Below are positions 22,037 to 34,300 of a DNA stretch of 64,000 nucleotides, piece by piece. Both the position numbers and the translations under genes were made by a program. The notes below the pieces were generated by a model. The model did not search any database and was not told where the DNA came from. It saw only the letters and a program-made list of their open reading frames with translations. Location of the stretch: contig JALIZF010001673.1 in NCBI GenBank assembly GCA_029948255.1, forward strand, positions 496,001 to 560,000, in the 5' to 3' direction. Within the stretch, counting starts at the first letter, position 1; each line of letters opens with the position of its first letter. Source of the stretch: Telmatactis stephensoni (Eukaryota; Cnidaria; Anthozoa; Actiniaria; Isophelliidae).

Positions 22037-22385
22037 TGCCTTTTTAAGCCGATATTTGGCCCGATTTCACATGGGCACGAGTGAACGCACAGGTGCGTCT
22101 AGGTTGTAGGTCTTTGTGAAGCAGGGGTGCAAAATTAAATAGATTACAATTCATTCTGTAAACAAATTCATTTCACTGCCCAAGAGACTTTGTGCCTGAT
22201 GCTCTTTAGTTTTCCACGTTTCTTAAATTGGATGAAACACTTTACAGCTGTAAACTGCCTTCATTTACAGGTTTATCTTTTATTTCTAAAATAAATCCCG
22301 CTTTTACATAATGTACATATTATCACCCAATCTAATACCATTTCCTTAAATATGATGGCCACATTCACGATTTATTGTTACCTAA

Positions 22386-22619
22386 GGCCCAGTTCAGACG
22401 TCGAACTTTTGCCGCGTCGAATCTAATAGTTGCATTTTGTAGATGAGAAGCGCAGCTTCTGAACCAAATGAATTTGACTAAATTTGATTCAAACTGAATT
22501 TTTCAATTTAATACGTAACCAAATCTGTCAAATACAATAGGTTCAGACGCCGCACTTCTCATTTACAAAATGCAACTATTAGATTCGACACGGCAAAAGT
22601 TCGACGTCTGAACTTGGCC
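22386..22619. mobile_element. Foldback MITE with TAA target duplication
   Basis: The ends are about 75-bp imperfect inverted repeats starting GGCCCAGTTCAGACGTCG (left) and GGCCAAGTTCAGACGTCG (right, complemented). The trinucleotide TAA flanks both sides (22383-22385, 22620-22622). Three-base TAA/TTA duplications are characteristic of the PIF/Harbinger superfamily, so this is probably a Harbinger-type MITE. Confidence 0.75.
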
Positions 22620-22654
22620 TAAGAATCTACAAATCAAGGCAATTCTTATTTGTA

Positions 22655-22800
22655 GAGTGATTTTCATTTGACCGTGAAAGAAAAATGACTATTTAGTTTG
22701 TAGTAGTTGATAAGAAACAAAAGGAAACAATGACTTTAGAGTCTACTACTATTAGTTTGTTTATTCCTTCACAGTCAAATGAAAACCACTCTAATGGTCA
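22655..22800. repeat. Imperfect inverted repeat
   Basis: AGAGTGATTTTCATTTGACCGTGAA near 22656 is matched by TTCACAGTCAAATGAAAACCACTCT near 22769 in reverse complement. The enclosed sequence shares words with 31560-31660 in the KANSL3 gene, suggesting a small dispersed foldback family. Confidence 0.6.
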
Positions 22801-22878
22801 GTTACGATTGGCTACTTTAAGTAACTTTATTATAACTATGACGTCATTTGACCAAATAAGGATGAGGGAACTAAGCCG

Positions 22879-23019
22879 AGCATGTATACAATTTGTCTGC
22901 GCATGTCTGTGTTTTGGGCTTGAAATTCATTTGCATATCGAATCTATTTCTTGCATTCGATATGCAAATGAATTTCAAGCCCAAAACAGAGACATGCGCA
23001 GACAAATTGTATACATGCT
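22879..23019. repeat. 65-bp-arm palindrome
   Basis: Positions 22879-22943 and 22955-23019 are reverse complements over 65 bp with at most one or two mismatches, around an 11-base spacer. The plus-strand ORF 22730-23023 runs through it and is not believed. Confidence 0.95.
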
Positions 23020-23114
23020 ATGACGCCGTATTACATGCCGTATTACATAGTTGAAAATTTACATAGAACAACTGGAAAATAGGGGAAACTAAGAAGCTGT
23101 TATATAATAAATCC

Positions 23115-23120
23115 TTTATT
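23115..23120 (-). promoter_or_regulatory. Polyadenylation signal AATAAA for KANSL3
   Basis: AATAAA on the minus strand, about 205 bp downstream of the KANSL3 stop codon. It is the nearest canonical signal and defines a short 3' untranslated region (about 23100-23324). Confidence 0.6.
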
Positions 23121-23324
23121 AGATCTTTTCTTGTGTATTACGGACGTTTTACTCATCGTTCGTATTCTGCCACGCCTAAAGACGAAGTACATACAAAACT
23201 CGTAAAGTATCAAAATATCTAAGAGTTGTATGTATTTCCAGTTCTGTTTGTAATCATCCTCATAGATTGCAATCATGTAACTGGTATGATTACACAGTAT
23301 GTTAGGAAGATAATTTACTGTTGT

Positions 23325-25358
23325 TTAATCTTTTGTTTTATTTGTTGTTTGTTGTTGAATGGACTGTTGGCTTGGTAATTGCGACGTCTGTGTTCTTGGG
23401 CCGGCTACTATGTTTTGGGTTGAACACGTTGCTGTTGCAGTAGTACTAGGAACTGTAACCACCGTTCCCTTGCCTGACGTTGTAACAGGTACCCCTGTGG
23501 TAGTGGTTGAGGTTGCAACTCTCTGGGATTCAGGTCTGTTAGCTGTGTTCTGGACCTGAGTAAGGACATTCCCCACGACATACACATTACTGTTACCATC
23601 GGTGGAATTCGAGGTAATGACTTTTGTGCCGTGGGGTAACCTTGCCAACAGTGATTGCATACTGACAACTGTTCCTCCCTTAAGCATTACAGAACCAGTG
23701 GGTAAACCTTGAGTAAAGCTGCTGCCTTGAGGTTTTGTGCTGCCAGGCGTTGGTTTGGGTGAGGATGCTAACACATGAGTCACTGACGTTCCACTGCCCG
23801 GTTTAAGAACTTGAGGCTTGGACGACACACTGGTTTGAGGTGAGGCTGATCGTACTACAGAGGACGTGGTTAACACATACGTTATTGTTGCTGGGACCTT
23901 TGCGGGTAAGGAGTGGGGTTTGCACGTTTGTCCTGAAAGAGATGGACTGGATTTCTGTTGAGAAGCATGTTGCTTGATAGCAGACAACTGAGGTGAATGG
24001 GTTGTCCTTCCTTGTTGGATATTACTGACTGCCCTCACGGTACCAGAAACTCCACCTTGAGGAACACTAGTATTTGTTGTGGAACCAACTATGTAACGAA
24101 CCTGGCCCCCTAAAGACCTGGAAGTCTGACTGTTCATTTGCAATGATTTGGATATCTGTCCAGCACTTGATGGTCCTACATGCTGTATTCCCTGACCTTT
24201 AGACTGCATACCACTAGTTGATGGTCCTACATGCTGTACTCCCTGACCTTTAGACTGCATACCACTAGTTGATGGTCCTACATGCTGTACTCCCTGACCT
24301 TTAGACTGCATACCACTAGTTGATGGTCCTACATGTTGTACTGGCTGACCTTTAGACTGCATACCACTAGTTGATCGTACAAGGTGTGTCGATGTGTTGA
24401 CTTGACTGGTAGTTGTAGCGGTAAGAGATTGAGCCATTGAGAGGGACGATGTTACGCCAACAATAGGTTTGCCAGCACTAGTTCTCTTCAAGGCCTCTGA
24501 GTGTTGATTTACCACCATGGATGGGACAGTACGAGTACCAGGCATACAAGTTGACGGTGCTGACATAGTTGACCTTGATGTAGTAGCAGTACTAGCAGAG
24601 ACACTTTGAAAAACTCCTTGTGTTGGGACTCCAGCCTTTAAATTCAAGACTGATGTAAATGGTGAAGTAGGTGATGGAGACAGCGATGTGTACCTGATAG
24701 CATTTGATGCTGTAGTACTTACACCACTCGATGGTACAGGCAAGTGTCGTTGGCTTTGTGGTTTGATAATGTACTGAACAGAACCTGTACCAGGCTTGAT
24801 TATAGAAGGTGAGCCCGACATGGTTAAATAGGACTGACTTACTGCTGGTTTTAGAGTAGTTCCTTTCGCAGCTAACGAGATGAAACCAGGTGCAGATTGT
24901 GGTGGTGGTGGTGGTGGTGCTGTAGTAGAGGTAGGGCCCCCAGGTAGCAATGTTCTAGTAGGGGCAGTATCACCACTTTCACTGCTTTTGCTTCCTCCAG
25001 TGCTTGTTTGAATATTAGCTTTAGTTGATTTAGTTTTGTTGGTTCTTGGTCGCTTGGCTGGGCTTGGTTGACTAAGGTTTCGTACACCAGACAAAGCACC
25101 TAGTGCTCCACCAAATGGAATTTTGATGACATTTTTTCCACCTTCTGCGGATTTCTGTTGTTTTCTTGGACTGTGTGACACGTTCTTGGTTTTGGCGGCG
25201 CTGTTTGAGTTCCCCAGTTCAGCGGACAAATCACGTGAAATGGAACGTTTTCGTTTCTTCTTTTTGATGTCACTTTCATCAGCATCAGACAGTGGGTCGT
25301 TACGTTGCTGTATATTGTTGTTTGTTAAAACGTTACCAAGGAACTCACCAATTTGGTC
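23325..25358 (-). CDS. KANSL3: KANSL3 terminal coding exon 11
   Basis: 2034 bp including the stop, acceptor CTTTAG. It starts DQIGEFLGNVLT, the end of the folded domain, then a KKKKRKR basic cluster that looks like a nuclear localisation signal. A long low-complexity tail of about 620 residues follows, rich in Ser, Thr, Gln, Pro and Val. It contains four tandem copies of a 17-residue unit (STSGMQSKGQ-x-VQHVGP, at about 24168-24370 in DNA). Tail divergence is usual in this family, and the tail is predicted to be disordered. Confidence 0.92.
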   Translation of the reverse strand, partial: DQIGEFLGNVLTNNNIQQRNDPLSDADESDIKKKKRKRSISRDLSAELGNSNSAAKTKNVSHSPRKQQKSAEGGKNVIKIPFGGALGALSGVRNLSQPSPAKRPRTNKTKSTKANIQTSTGGSKSSESGDTAPTRTLLPGGPTSTTAPPPPPPQSAPGFISLAAKGTTLKPAVSQSYLTMSGSPSIIKPGTGSVQYIIKPQSQRHLPVPSSGVSTTASNAIRYTSLSPSPTSPFTSVLNLKAGVPTQGVFQSVSASTATTSRSTMSAPSTCMPGTRTVPSMVVNQHSEALKRTSAGKPIVGVTSSLSMAQSLTATTTSQVNTSTHLVRSTSGMQSKGQPVQHVGPSTSGMQSKGQGVQHVGPSTSGMQSKGQGVQHVGPSTSGMQSKGQGIQHVGPSSAGQISKSLQMNSQTSRSLGGQVRYIVGSTTNTSVPQGGVSGTVRAVSNIQQGRTTHSPQLSAIKQHASQQKSSPSLSGQTCKPHSLPAKVPATITYVLTTSSVVRSASPQTSVSSKPQVLKPGSGTSVTHVLASSPKPTPGSTKPQGSSFTQGLPTGSVMLKGGTVVSMQSLLARLPHGTKVITSNSTDGNSNVYVVGNVLTQVQNTANRPESQRVATSTTTTGVPVTTSGKGTVVTVPSTTATATCSTQNIVAGPRTQTSQLPSQQSIQQQTTNKTKD

Positions 25359-28300
25359 CTAAAGTTAATGAGTATACAACACCATAAGTATACAGCACAT
25401 AGAGGAAACTGTATGTCAACACTTGGTCAAAATTAGTTGTGGACCCACTCGGCTAACACCTCGTAAGTCCATTACATTTTGACCATGAGTGACGTAAAAT
25501 GTTGGTAAATAAGAGTACATACCAACTATCTACATAATCGTTTGGATTTTGCGCGCGCACTCCCGCACCCGCTAGAGTCTAATTTGACGAGAAATTCCTT
25601 GTCTAGTGTGTGGTAAGTAAATACTTTCATTGGCGGGCAATCAAAGATATATTACATGATGACCCATACATACCCTGAAAAGTCGATGAATAATGGAAAA
25701 GAACTCCGCTAAAGTATTTTAGAGTCATTTCACAAAAACCATGAAAATGACTATTAGACTTATACACATAAGTAGAAATTATTTAAACACTGCCTATTAG
25801 ATGCAGACAGTAATTCACTTCTTACCATAATCAAACGGTCCACCATACTTTGTGTTAATCCTTCTTGTTTTTTCTTAGCACGAAGAAGTCGTAACTTAAA
25901 AACAAAAGTTTATAAAGTATTAATGCTACTAATATATCAGTGTAGTACAACGTTTGTATTGACTTAATTACAAGGAATGTAGTTAGATCAAACAAACCCT
26001 CCAATAAAACAACCTGTTAACGGAGGTCTGATGTAGAGGGGGGGGGGGGGGGGGGGGGGCAGCGGCCAGCTACTGTTCACTGTTACTAGCAGCTACACTG
26101 GTAAATAAAAGGGGTTGTCAAACAACTACAATGTAGGTGGAAAATGAGCTTTAATATAGACGGCACTGGAGGCCAATGCTTTCACTTTTCATTTTTAATT
26201 GGCTGATTTGATTTGATTTGATTTGATTTGATTTGATTTTTCACTTTTCCAAGATTGCTAGCCAATGACAACCCCAAAGTAAATGGCTATATTGGTGGTC
26301 ACCAGTGCTTTTTGATAACCCTAAATAAGGTGTTAGTCCTGATGCTAATGATAGTACTTTTGTCCTGATTCTTTATACTTCAATAAGGTACCAGTACACT
26401 CACCTGTTCATCTGCTCCTCCAACAACTAATAAACTTGTGTCTGTCTTTAGACGTTCTCTCATTTCCTGGACAACAAACAAATTACTACTATTAGATATA
26501 TGCAGAATGAAGCCTGGGGAGGATCCCTACATTTTGATTGGCAATACAACAATTTCCATACATTCGTTCAGTGGTCACACAAAAAGCATCCAAGGCTTCA
26601 GGGTACAAATTGGAATAATCCTTTGTGTGCACCCTGGAACCTTGCTTCAATGCTTTGTGTGTGACCACTGTGTCCTGCCAACTGTGCTACGTAGATTTAC
26701 ATGATTAGTAAATATCAACAAGGTCAGAATTACAACCAACGCCTAGAGCAGTTCTGTATAGGCGCTATATAAATAATTATTACTATTATTATTAATAGTA
26801 GAGCTGCCAAAATCACTTATTAATAAATTGTTTCTCTTAGTGCCCTGTTCTAGCATTTTGGGAAGTAATTTAAAATCAAGACTATAACTAATTGTACAGA
26901 TAGCAAAAGGAAATTTTGGGCCAAACATTGAATCAGACGACGATTCATTTTAGTAGTTAAAATATAATTTATTTGAGAAGCTTTAGTAAAAAAACTTCAA
27001 TATTGTTCTTTTTTTATTAGTTTAGATATAATTATTTTCATCATTTTTTAGTGAGTGGTGGCTGGTTGTGAGAATTTTCAAAGTGCTGGTAATCATGCTT
27101 ACTGAAAGCAACCCCAAGGTCAAACAAACCAATGGAAATTGCTGGAAACTAAACCTTTTGACCAAATTTCTCCAGCAAAGTGTTTCATGAATAATCAGAT
27201 TCATCACAGTTCGAAGGAATCTTATGAACTTTGAAGATTTTCTTGAATTTTTGCTGCGAGCAATTAAGTGAGCAGCGACACTAATCTTGCAGTGGGATTC
27301 CTGTGTGTCATGTGCTGCGTGTTGATAGACCAGCTCTGAACTTGACTTTTTGGTAGATTCAATGACATCACTGAAATATCTTTCGAATGATCGGAATTAA
27401 TGGTCACTGGATATCACTTAAAATTATGCCAAGATGACAACTGCACTCACCACACAACTGGTTACAACTGGTTACGAGCAGTTGCGAGATAGGTGGATTT
27501 ATGTGTAGTTGTGTTTGTAAAATGTGTGAAACAGAATGGTGACATGATATGAATCTCACAGACAGCCACATCACATTGCTGGTGAATTTAAACTTTTCTT
27601 TATTTACACAGACTACTCTCACTAGTTCAGCTAAATCAACAGATGTTTAATATGCACATCAACCAAAGCAACATTTACATGTATTTTTTGTAAGATTCTC
27701 TGCAATACAAAAGTATTTTTTATCCACCAGTGCAATTCATATTTTTATAAACAAACTTTAATCAGTTAGTTTTATATCACTGCTATTAAATAAAGACTGT
27801 GATAGTTTGAAAATGCAATACATTTGAATAATGTGTATTTGGGCAATTCCATATGAAACTGGCCCAAAAATCTAATTTTCAAATCAGTTTTTTAGATGGA
27901 AATATGGTATTGATTACAGAGAATATATTTTGCTCTTCCTGAAAACAAGGTTTTGGTCATAACCAGGGTTCCAATTTTTCAGGGGGGGGGGGGGGGGTGC
28001 AGTTAAAGTAGATGTAGATAGTGTGGGCAAGCACAATTTCAGTTGAAAAAGGAGAATATTGAAGTCAGCAGGAATTCTCCACACACAGCATGCCTACTGT
28101 ATTTACTGAGCATGCTCATGTGAGCACAACAACTGACCATTGATTAACATGTTCAAATTTAAGTTCAAAAGAGTTTAAAATCAAGCAAAAACATTAATTT
28201 CTTTTTAGATTTCATGTGTGTTGCGTCCATGACACTGTTGTGTTATGTCCGTGACAGTAAAACTTCCACTCTCTGACTAGTGATGGAAAGAGATTGACAA

Positions 28301-31300
28301 TTATTTCAATCTTGTTGTTGAGTTTGGACAGTAAAACTTCCACTCTCTGACTAGTGATGGAAAGAGATTGACAATTATTTCAATCTTGTTGTTGAGTTTG
28401 GACAGTAAAACTTCCACTCTCTGACTAGTGATGGAAAGAGATTGACAATTATTTCAATCTTGTTGTTGAGTTTGGACCCTTTATAGTTTACTACAACTGG
28501 TATTTTTTTAAAAGATGTGAAAATTCATAGGGATTATGAAATTAATAATTTCACCTGATAACAAAGGTTTATTTGATGTTACGTCCGTGACACAACATTT
28601 TTTCATTGAAAATGTTAGAGGCACAAAGTCAAACTGCATTTATAAAGAGTATATTTAGAGTGTTTTTTTTTATTCAATTGTTAACCATATCAATTCAGTT
28701 ATCAGTAAATAAACTATCTATCTTAATTTTATCTATTTTCTCTCTACTGTAGCTTCCCTCCTCTTTTGAAGCTGTATACAACCTTTCAATACTCACCTCG
28801 ATATCTTCTTGTGAATTGAGGTTTGAATGTGAACCAATGACAAAAAGAACAGGAGTCTTGAGTTCCAACAAAGGATCTTCCACATCCTGCAGAAAGACAT
28901 GTAGAACAATTTTTATCAAAAAATCAAAGTACAGGTAATAGCCCTTCCATGTAGAATGTACTTACACCATACACAATCAGAGCTACAATGTAGTACAGGT
29001 GAAATCATTTATATATATGCATTTTACACCGATTTTCAAAATTACGCGACCTTTGCAGACGACACTCGAATGGCTTTTTCAGTGTTTTGACTACCGTCAA
29101 TCAAATCTCCGACTATCCGTTCTCCCTGAAGCAAGCTTAAATTTACATCAAAAGTCGGAAAATACTAAATGTTCTTTCAATAAATTCAAGTTTGTTTTGT
29201 TTCTGAATTTAGAAAGCTAAAATTTTACAAATTCTAGTCGTTACAATTTGATTAACAGAATCTTAAAATCCAGACAAGCCATCGCCACTAGGTTGCATAA
29301 TTTTGAAATTGGGTATAACAAATCCTAAATCACACTCAATTTTCACTGGTTCATGAAAGTTGCTTTACAATACATTTAATGCTCTTGACTTCTTTCTTAC
29401 AAGTTAGTTTTACAAATTCTGACATTCCACTGTGTGAAGCATGTATGACTAGTACGTAACAACTTACCCCTCTCACTCCATCAGTGCCAGCTAGAGGAAA
29501 CCCTAAACAAACAACTGCACAGACACTTTCCATTAGAGCAACCTAAATAACAACAGTAAACTATCAGTACCTTGTGCTACAGAAGAGCAGGATGTAATGC
29601 AAGGTGATACACAATATTTATGTGTCCAAGCCTGACTTTAGGCATAGCAGTACAAGCAACAAAATCATGCAACATTTCAACCAACACAGTTGTGCTGCAA
29701 GTTGTAGAACAAATGTTGCTCTTATTGCCACCTGGTGAGAAACAAATCATCTTTGTTGCACCAATTAGAATTCTCTCTATTCTCTGAAATATGAAAAGTG
29801 TGTTGCACCAATAGTGGGTAATACAAGCAACATTTCCTCAGTATAATGTGACAATCAAATGATTTTGTTGCCTGGGAATATGGTCATGAGATGTGTTTGT
29901 TTAGTACATGTATGTACTACTGTACAAACTACAACACTAGTAAAACTGTACCTGACAGGAAACCAAGGCACCAATAGACCAACCAATTAATATGACTGGA
30001 CGATTAGGAAAGTGGCTCCTTAGCTGTTGAGACAACATAGCAAATACATTGAGAACACAGGGAATAAGTCCCTGTCTATTTAAGCACCACACCCAATTAA
30101 ATGCCACATCTGAGAGCAAAACCATTAACTAGAACCACCCTAAAAAGCCTGCATTTATTCACACAATGTAGCAATCAAACTTGAATAAGTAAAAATAAGA
30201 CATGGAACAACTAATAAGATATGGAACTAACTAATTTTGTGAAAATAATAGATTTGAAATGTTTCTTTTGCTGTTAGCATTTGCCTAATGTAACAAATCA
30301 TTTATAGATATTATTTCTTGATACATCTGTGAACACCATCATTGAATAAGCACCACATCTGAAACCAGTATAATTTAATAAGTGCTGTGGCACTTAATCA
30401 AGTAATCACATGACAGTACACACCTCTAGTACTTTAGTTCTGACAGCACCAATAATATGGTCTAAGCACTGGCTAATAGTAACCCCACTACCACCATTAC
30501 TTGTATGCATAGTAACAGGAACTACTTTACCAAGAACTGACAACTGGTTGTGCCAAAACCTGGTCCTCTTTGATGAAGTACCTGAACCAGTGTTAGTAGT
30601 AGGACCACTGGGCACAATGAGGAGAAGGGGAGAACCAGGAAGCTTGCGCTGTTGAGTAAAAGAAATTGAAATTATATGGTATGAAATTATACGGTATGAA
30701 CCAGTAAAGACTGAGTAGTGTACTGCACATTTGTGACATTGAAATATCCACCAAGTCTGTGTGTGCTGCTTGTGGTTATACTTTTATCAAACAAAGGATC
30801 AAATACACCCAGATATAAACAGAAAGAAAGTCTTTCAAAAATTTTTACCACCTGACCTGCCTTGTTTACATTGGGTTAACAGATTTTTTGGGCCTGGCCT
30901 ATAAAAAATGTCCCAGTGTCTTCCTGTTTACACAATCTTCCATAAACACACTCTTCAAGGAATTACAACAAGAACACCACCTTAAATCTGTTGTACATTT
31001 ATCTTAAATAAGATGTACATATTATTATCTTTCAGGGTTTGTGCTAGGAATTTTTTACTTCTGGACAATTGAAGGTTCCAAAATGAAAACATCCCATGTG
31101 AGAAACTACTCATACCGTTTTGTGTTCTGTAACAAGGCCATGTGAAGGATCCCATGGGCGTTTAAGCAACAAACTTAAAGCCTCAGCATTGGCAGCTGGG
31201 CCTCTACGTTGAGAAGCATGGTTTGACACTATTCTATCAACAAGTGAAGGAGCCTGTACAATGAACACACCATGAATTAATATTCTATGTCTAAATGATG

Positions 31301-34300
31301 TATTCTATAAGATAGACAATAACTCATATCAGTAAACTGTACATTGTACCCTCCAGTGACATTACAGGCTATCAGACCAAAAGTACAAGAAACTAGACGC
31401 ACAATGGTGCGTTTACTCGTGCCCAGCCCAAGGAATTGAGCCAGCTTGGGATACCTGTGGTCTTACATAAGCTAGATGCCAGCCATCAGTTTATTTGCTT
31501 GGTTGCCCATCCAATTTGTAATATTTTCAAATAATAAAATTTAAGTGTCTAATGTATTCTAGAGTTACTTTGCAGATGAAAGAAAAAGGACTATTTGGTT
31601 TGTATTAGTAATGTTGTTACTGAAAAGAAAACAAAAAGATTTAGTCTCCTATTAGTTAGCCAATTCTTTTACTAGCAAAGGAATGTGCTCGATTGCCTAA
31701 GCATCAATTTGGGGAACAATAAATCAAAATTTCTATGCACACACATTCCTGCTGACTAATTTTTTCTGGGGATGGGAGAACAGGATAATTCAGAGAAAAG
31801 GGGTAATTCTGCACTACCATTAGAATGAAGCTTGTGATTTGTTCAAACATTTCAGTAAAAAAGAAATATGTGGATTATGATGAACAATGCCTTTTGTTCT
31901 ACATTTAATGTCTCCTTTTTTTTGTTTTACCATTCTTTGTTACTTGAACAAATCACAAGCACTGTTCTGACCGCAGTGTATTACTGGAGAAAAGCACCAG
32001 AAACAAGGCAGAAAACAAATCCTTCAGCATTTAAGTTTCTCATCAAGTGATTTATTGCACCAATCTTCCTTTTATACATCTTCCTCATGAAAGACAGAGG
32101 TTATCATACAAACTTGGCTAATAAATGAGATACACCTCCCTGAAAATTTATTGTGTGAGTAATTTCTATACAGTTTCAAATAGATGTACGCAACAAAGAC
32201 TTAACACAAAAATGTACTATAATAGCTTAGAGGTAGAATATCAAAATGAAATAAAAGGCATAAATTCTTGATAAGTACAACTAAACTCTTGGTTTGGGCT
32301 CCCTGTGTTTGCCTATTTTCAAAATCAGCAAACTGGAAATATGAACGCTCTTGACTGCACAAGGAATATAATTCCAGAACTGATAACGCTTTGAATCCTT
32401 CTCTAAGTACCAAAGAGATTATTAGCACCAAACACAAATATCTTGACGAGTGAAAGACACTTTAGCCGGCTTTTAGTAAATCAAATCGAACATGGAAATA
32501 TAATTCAACTGCCTCGAATCAAGAAAGTTTTGTCAGTAACATGAAAATGCCAGTCATTTAAAAATTCCAAAAGTCTAAACAACAGAGGGATATAAATATA
32601 TGTCTCAAACCAGCTTAGTCATGTTTTAGAAAGCAAGATTTGCAAGCTAACATTTGAATATAAGTTATCGTCGATTTGTAAGTCAATTTTGAATGAAGAA
32701 GCTTGAATTTACCTTGATTGAGACTCACGAGAGACTCCTATAACGCAATGGCTCGATCCGACTGCATTTATAGTGAAGTTTAAGTTACTAAACATTCCTG
32801 ACTCGTGAAAATAACTCTGTTTTGCTCAGAAAGTTTACTGCTTGATGCAAGTCAAACTGAGCTGAGTGAGCTGAGTCATGTTGTCGCGATGGAACATGCG
32901 TGGCCTCGTTTCCATGCCTGCCTAATTTGCATACACATTTGCGACTACGACAATAGATAGATAGATAGATTGAACGGTAAAACTAGACTCGTGCCGGCCT
33001 ACGGCCTGGGCACGAGTAATGAACATAAACTTGTCTTAATCCAAAACCTCTCCATGGAATGGAATGGAATGTATATCAGCTATTGTTTGTGTTGGAACAC
33101 TATGACACTTGCTTTTCCACTTTTCCTTGCAACACTGGATCTGGCTGTTTGAAAGCAGAAGTTAGTGTTAACCCAGGGTTAAGTCTAAAGAAAACTTTTG
33201 GTTTTAATCCTGGGTTAGCACTTACCCAATTTCAAGCAACTGGAGCCTGTTGATAATGTAGTCATTTGGCTAAGATGGGTCTGGTAAACAATATCATATG
33301 ACAGGAAGCATGTCATCATATGACAGCCAAGGTAAAAGTTTGAGGTGGCTCAACATAGTTTTCTAGTGAACACACTTCCACTGTTCATTTTAGGATATAG
33401 AGTGCTTACAATATATCCGTGAAAAACTTTGTAAGAAATTGCACAAATTTGCACAATTTTGTCACTAGACTGTTTAGTGTTAAGAAGTAAGCGAGCCGTG
33501 AAGGTGCCTCGTGCACGTGCAAATGTACAAGAGCAACAAGTTTGGCAGGTGTAGTAATAGGCTAGACTAAGTCGTGAAGCAATTCATGGATGCATATAGT
33601 TACTTCCAAGAGCGCATCACTTTTGGTTAGTTTTATATTTTGGAATTTGTTAACGTCCTTGTGTTTGACTTGTCTCTTGTCTCTGTTGTCGTTGTTGTAT
33701 TTTAGCTGTGTTTGACTCATTTTGTTAGGAAGAAAGCAGGATTTGTGAACAAAGCTAAGGGTGTGTTTGACTCATTTCTTGTGTCTGTTGTCATTATTTC
33801 AATTTTGCTGTGTTTGACTCGTCTCTTGTGGGAGAAAGTGGGATTTTTGAATAAAGCTAAGGGTGCATTTTACTCGTTTCTTGTGTCTCTTGTCGTTAAT
33901 TTAATTTAGCAGTGTTTGACTCATCTCTTGTGGGAGAAAGTGGGATTTTTTGAATAAAGCTAAGGGTGCATGGAGCCGTTTTTGATGTTTGTTGTTCTTA
34001 CAATTTAGTCCGTGTGCATGCATGTGTTTCACTTATTTCTAAGTTTTGTAATTTATACTAAATTGCACAATTTTGTTTGCAAAGTTTTTCACGGATACAT
34101 TGTAAGCACTTTAATAGGCTTCTTGAAGATAATTCAAAATGCCTTTTGTTCCAGTTATCAGACTTAGGTGAAAGTTTCACATTGTTATGTTCTGCTTGAT
34201 TGGCATTGACTTGGCAACAATCAACAAAGATATATCATGAAATCATTTTTTTCTAATATCTCTCTCGAATTTGAGCAGCTCTAGTCAAGTGAGCAATTGG

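Noticed and set aside
22730..23023. 97-codon plus ORF
   Set aside because: Its second half runs through both arms of a palindrome and its first half through another inverted repeat.
23359..23668. Additional ORFs overlapping KANSL3 exon 11 on either strand
   Set aside because: Alternative-frame readings of a Ser/Thr/Gln-rich coding exon whose own frame is supported by splice phase and homology.
33712..33909. 65-codon ORF with hydrophobic repeats
   Set aside because: It follows imperfect ~105-bp tandem repeats inside a TIR element; the repeat, not a gene, keeps it open.
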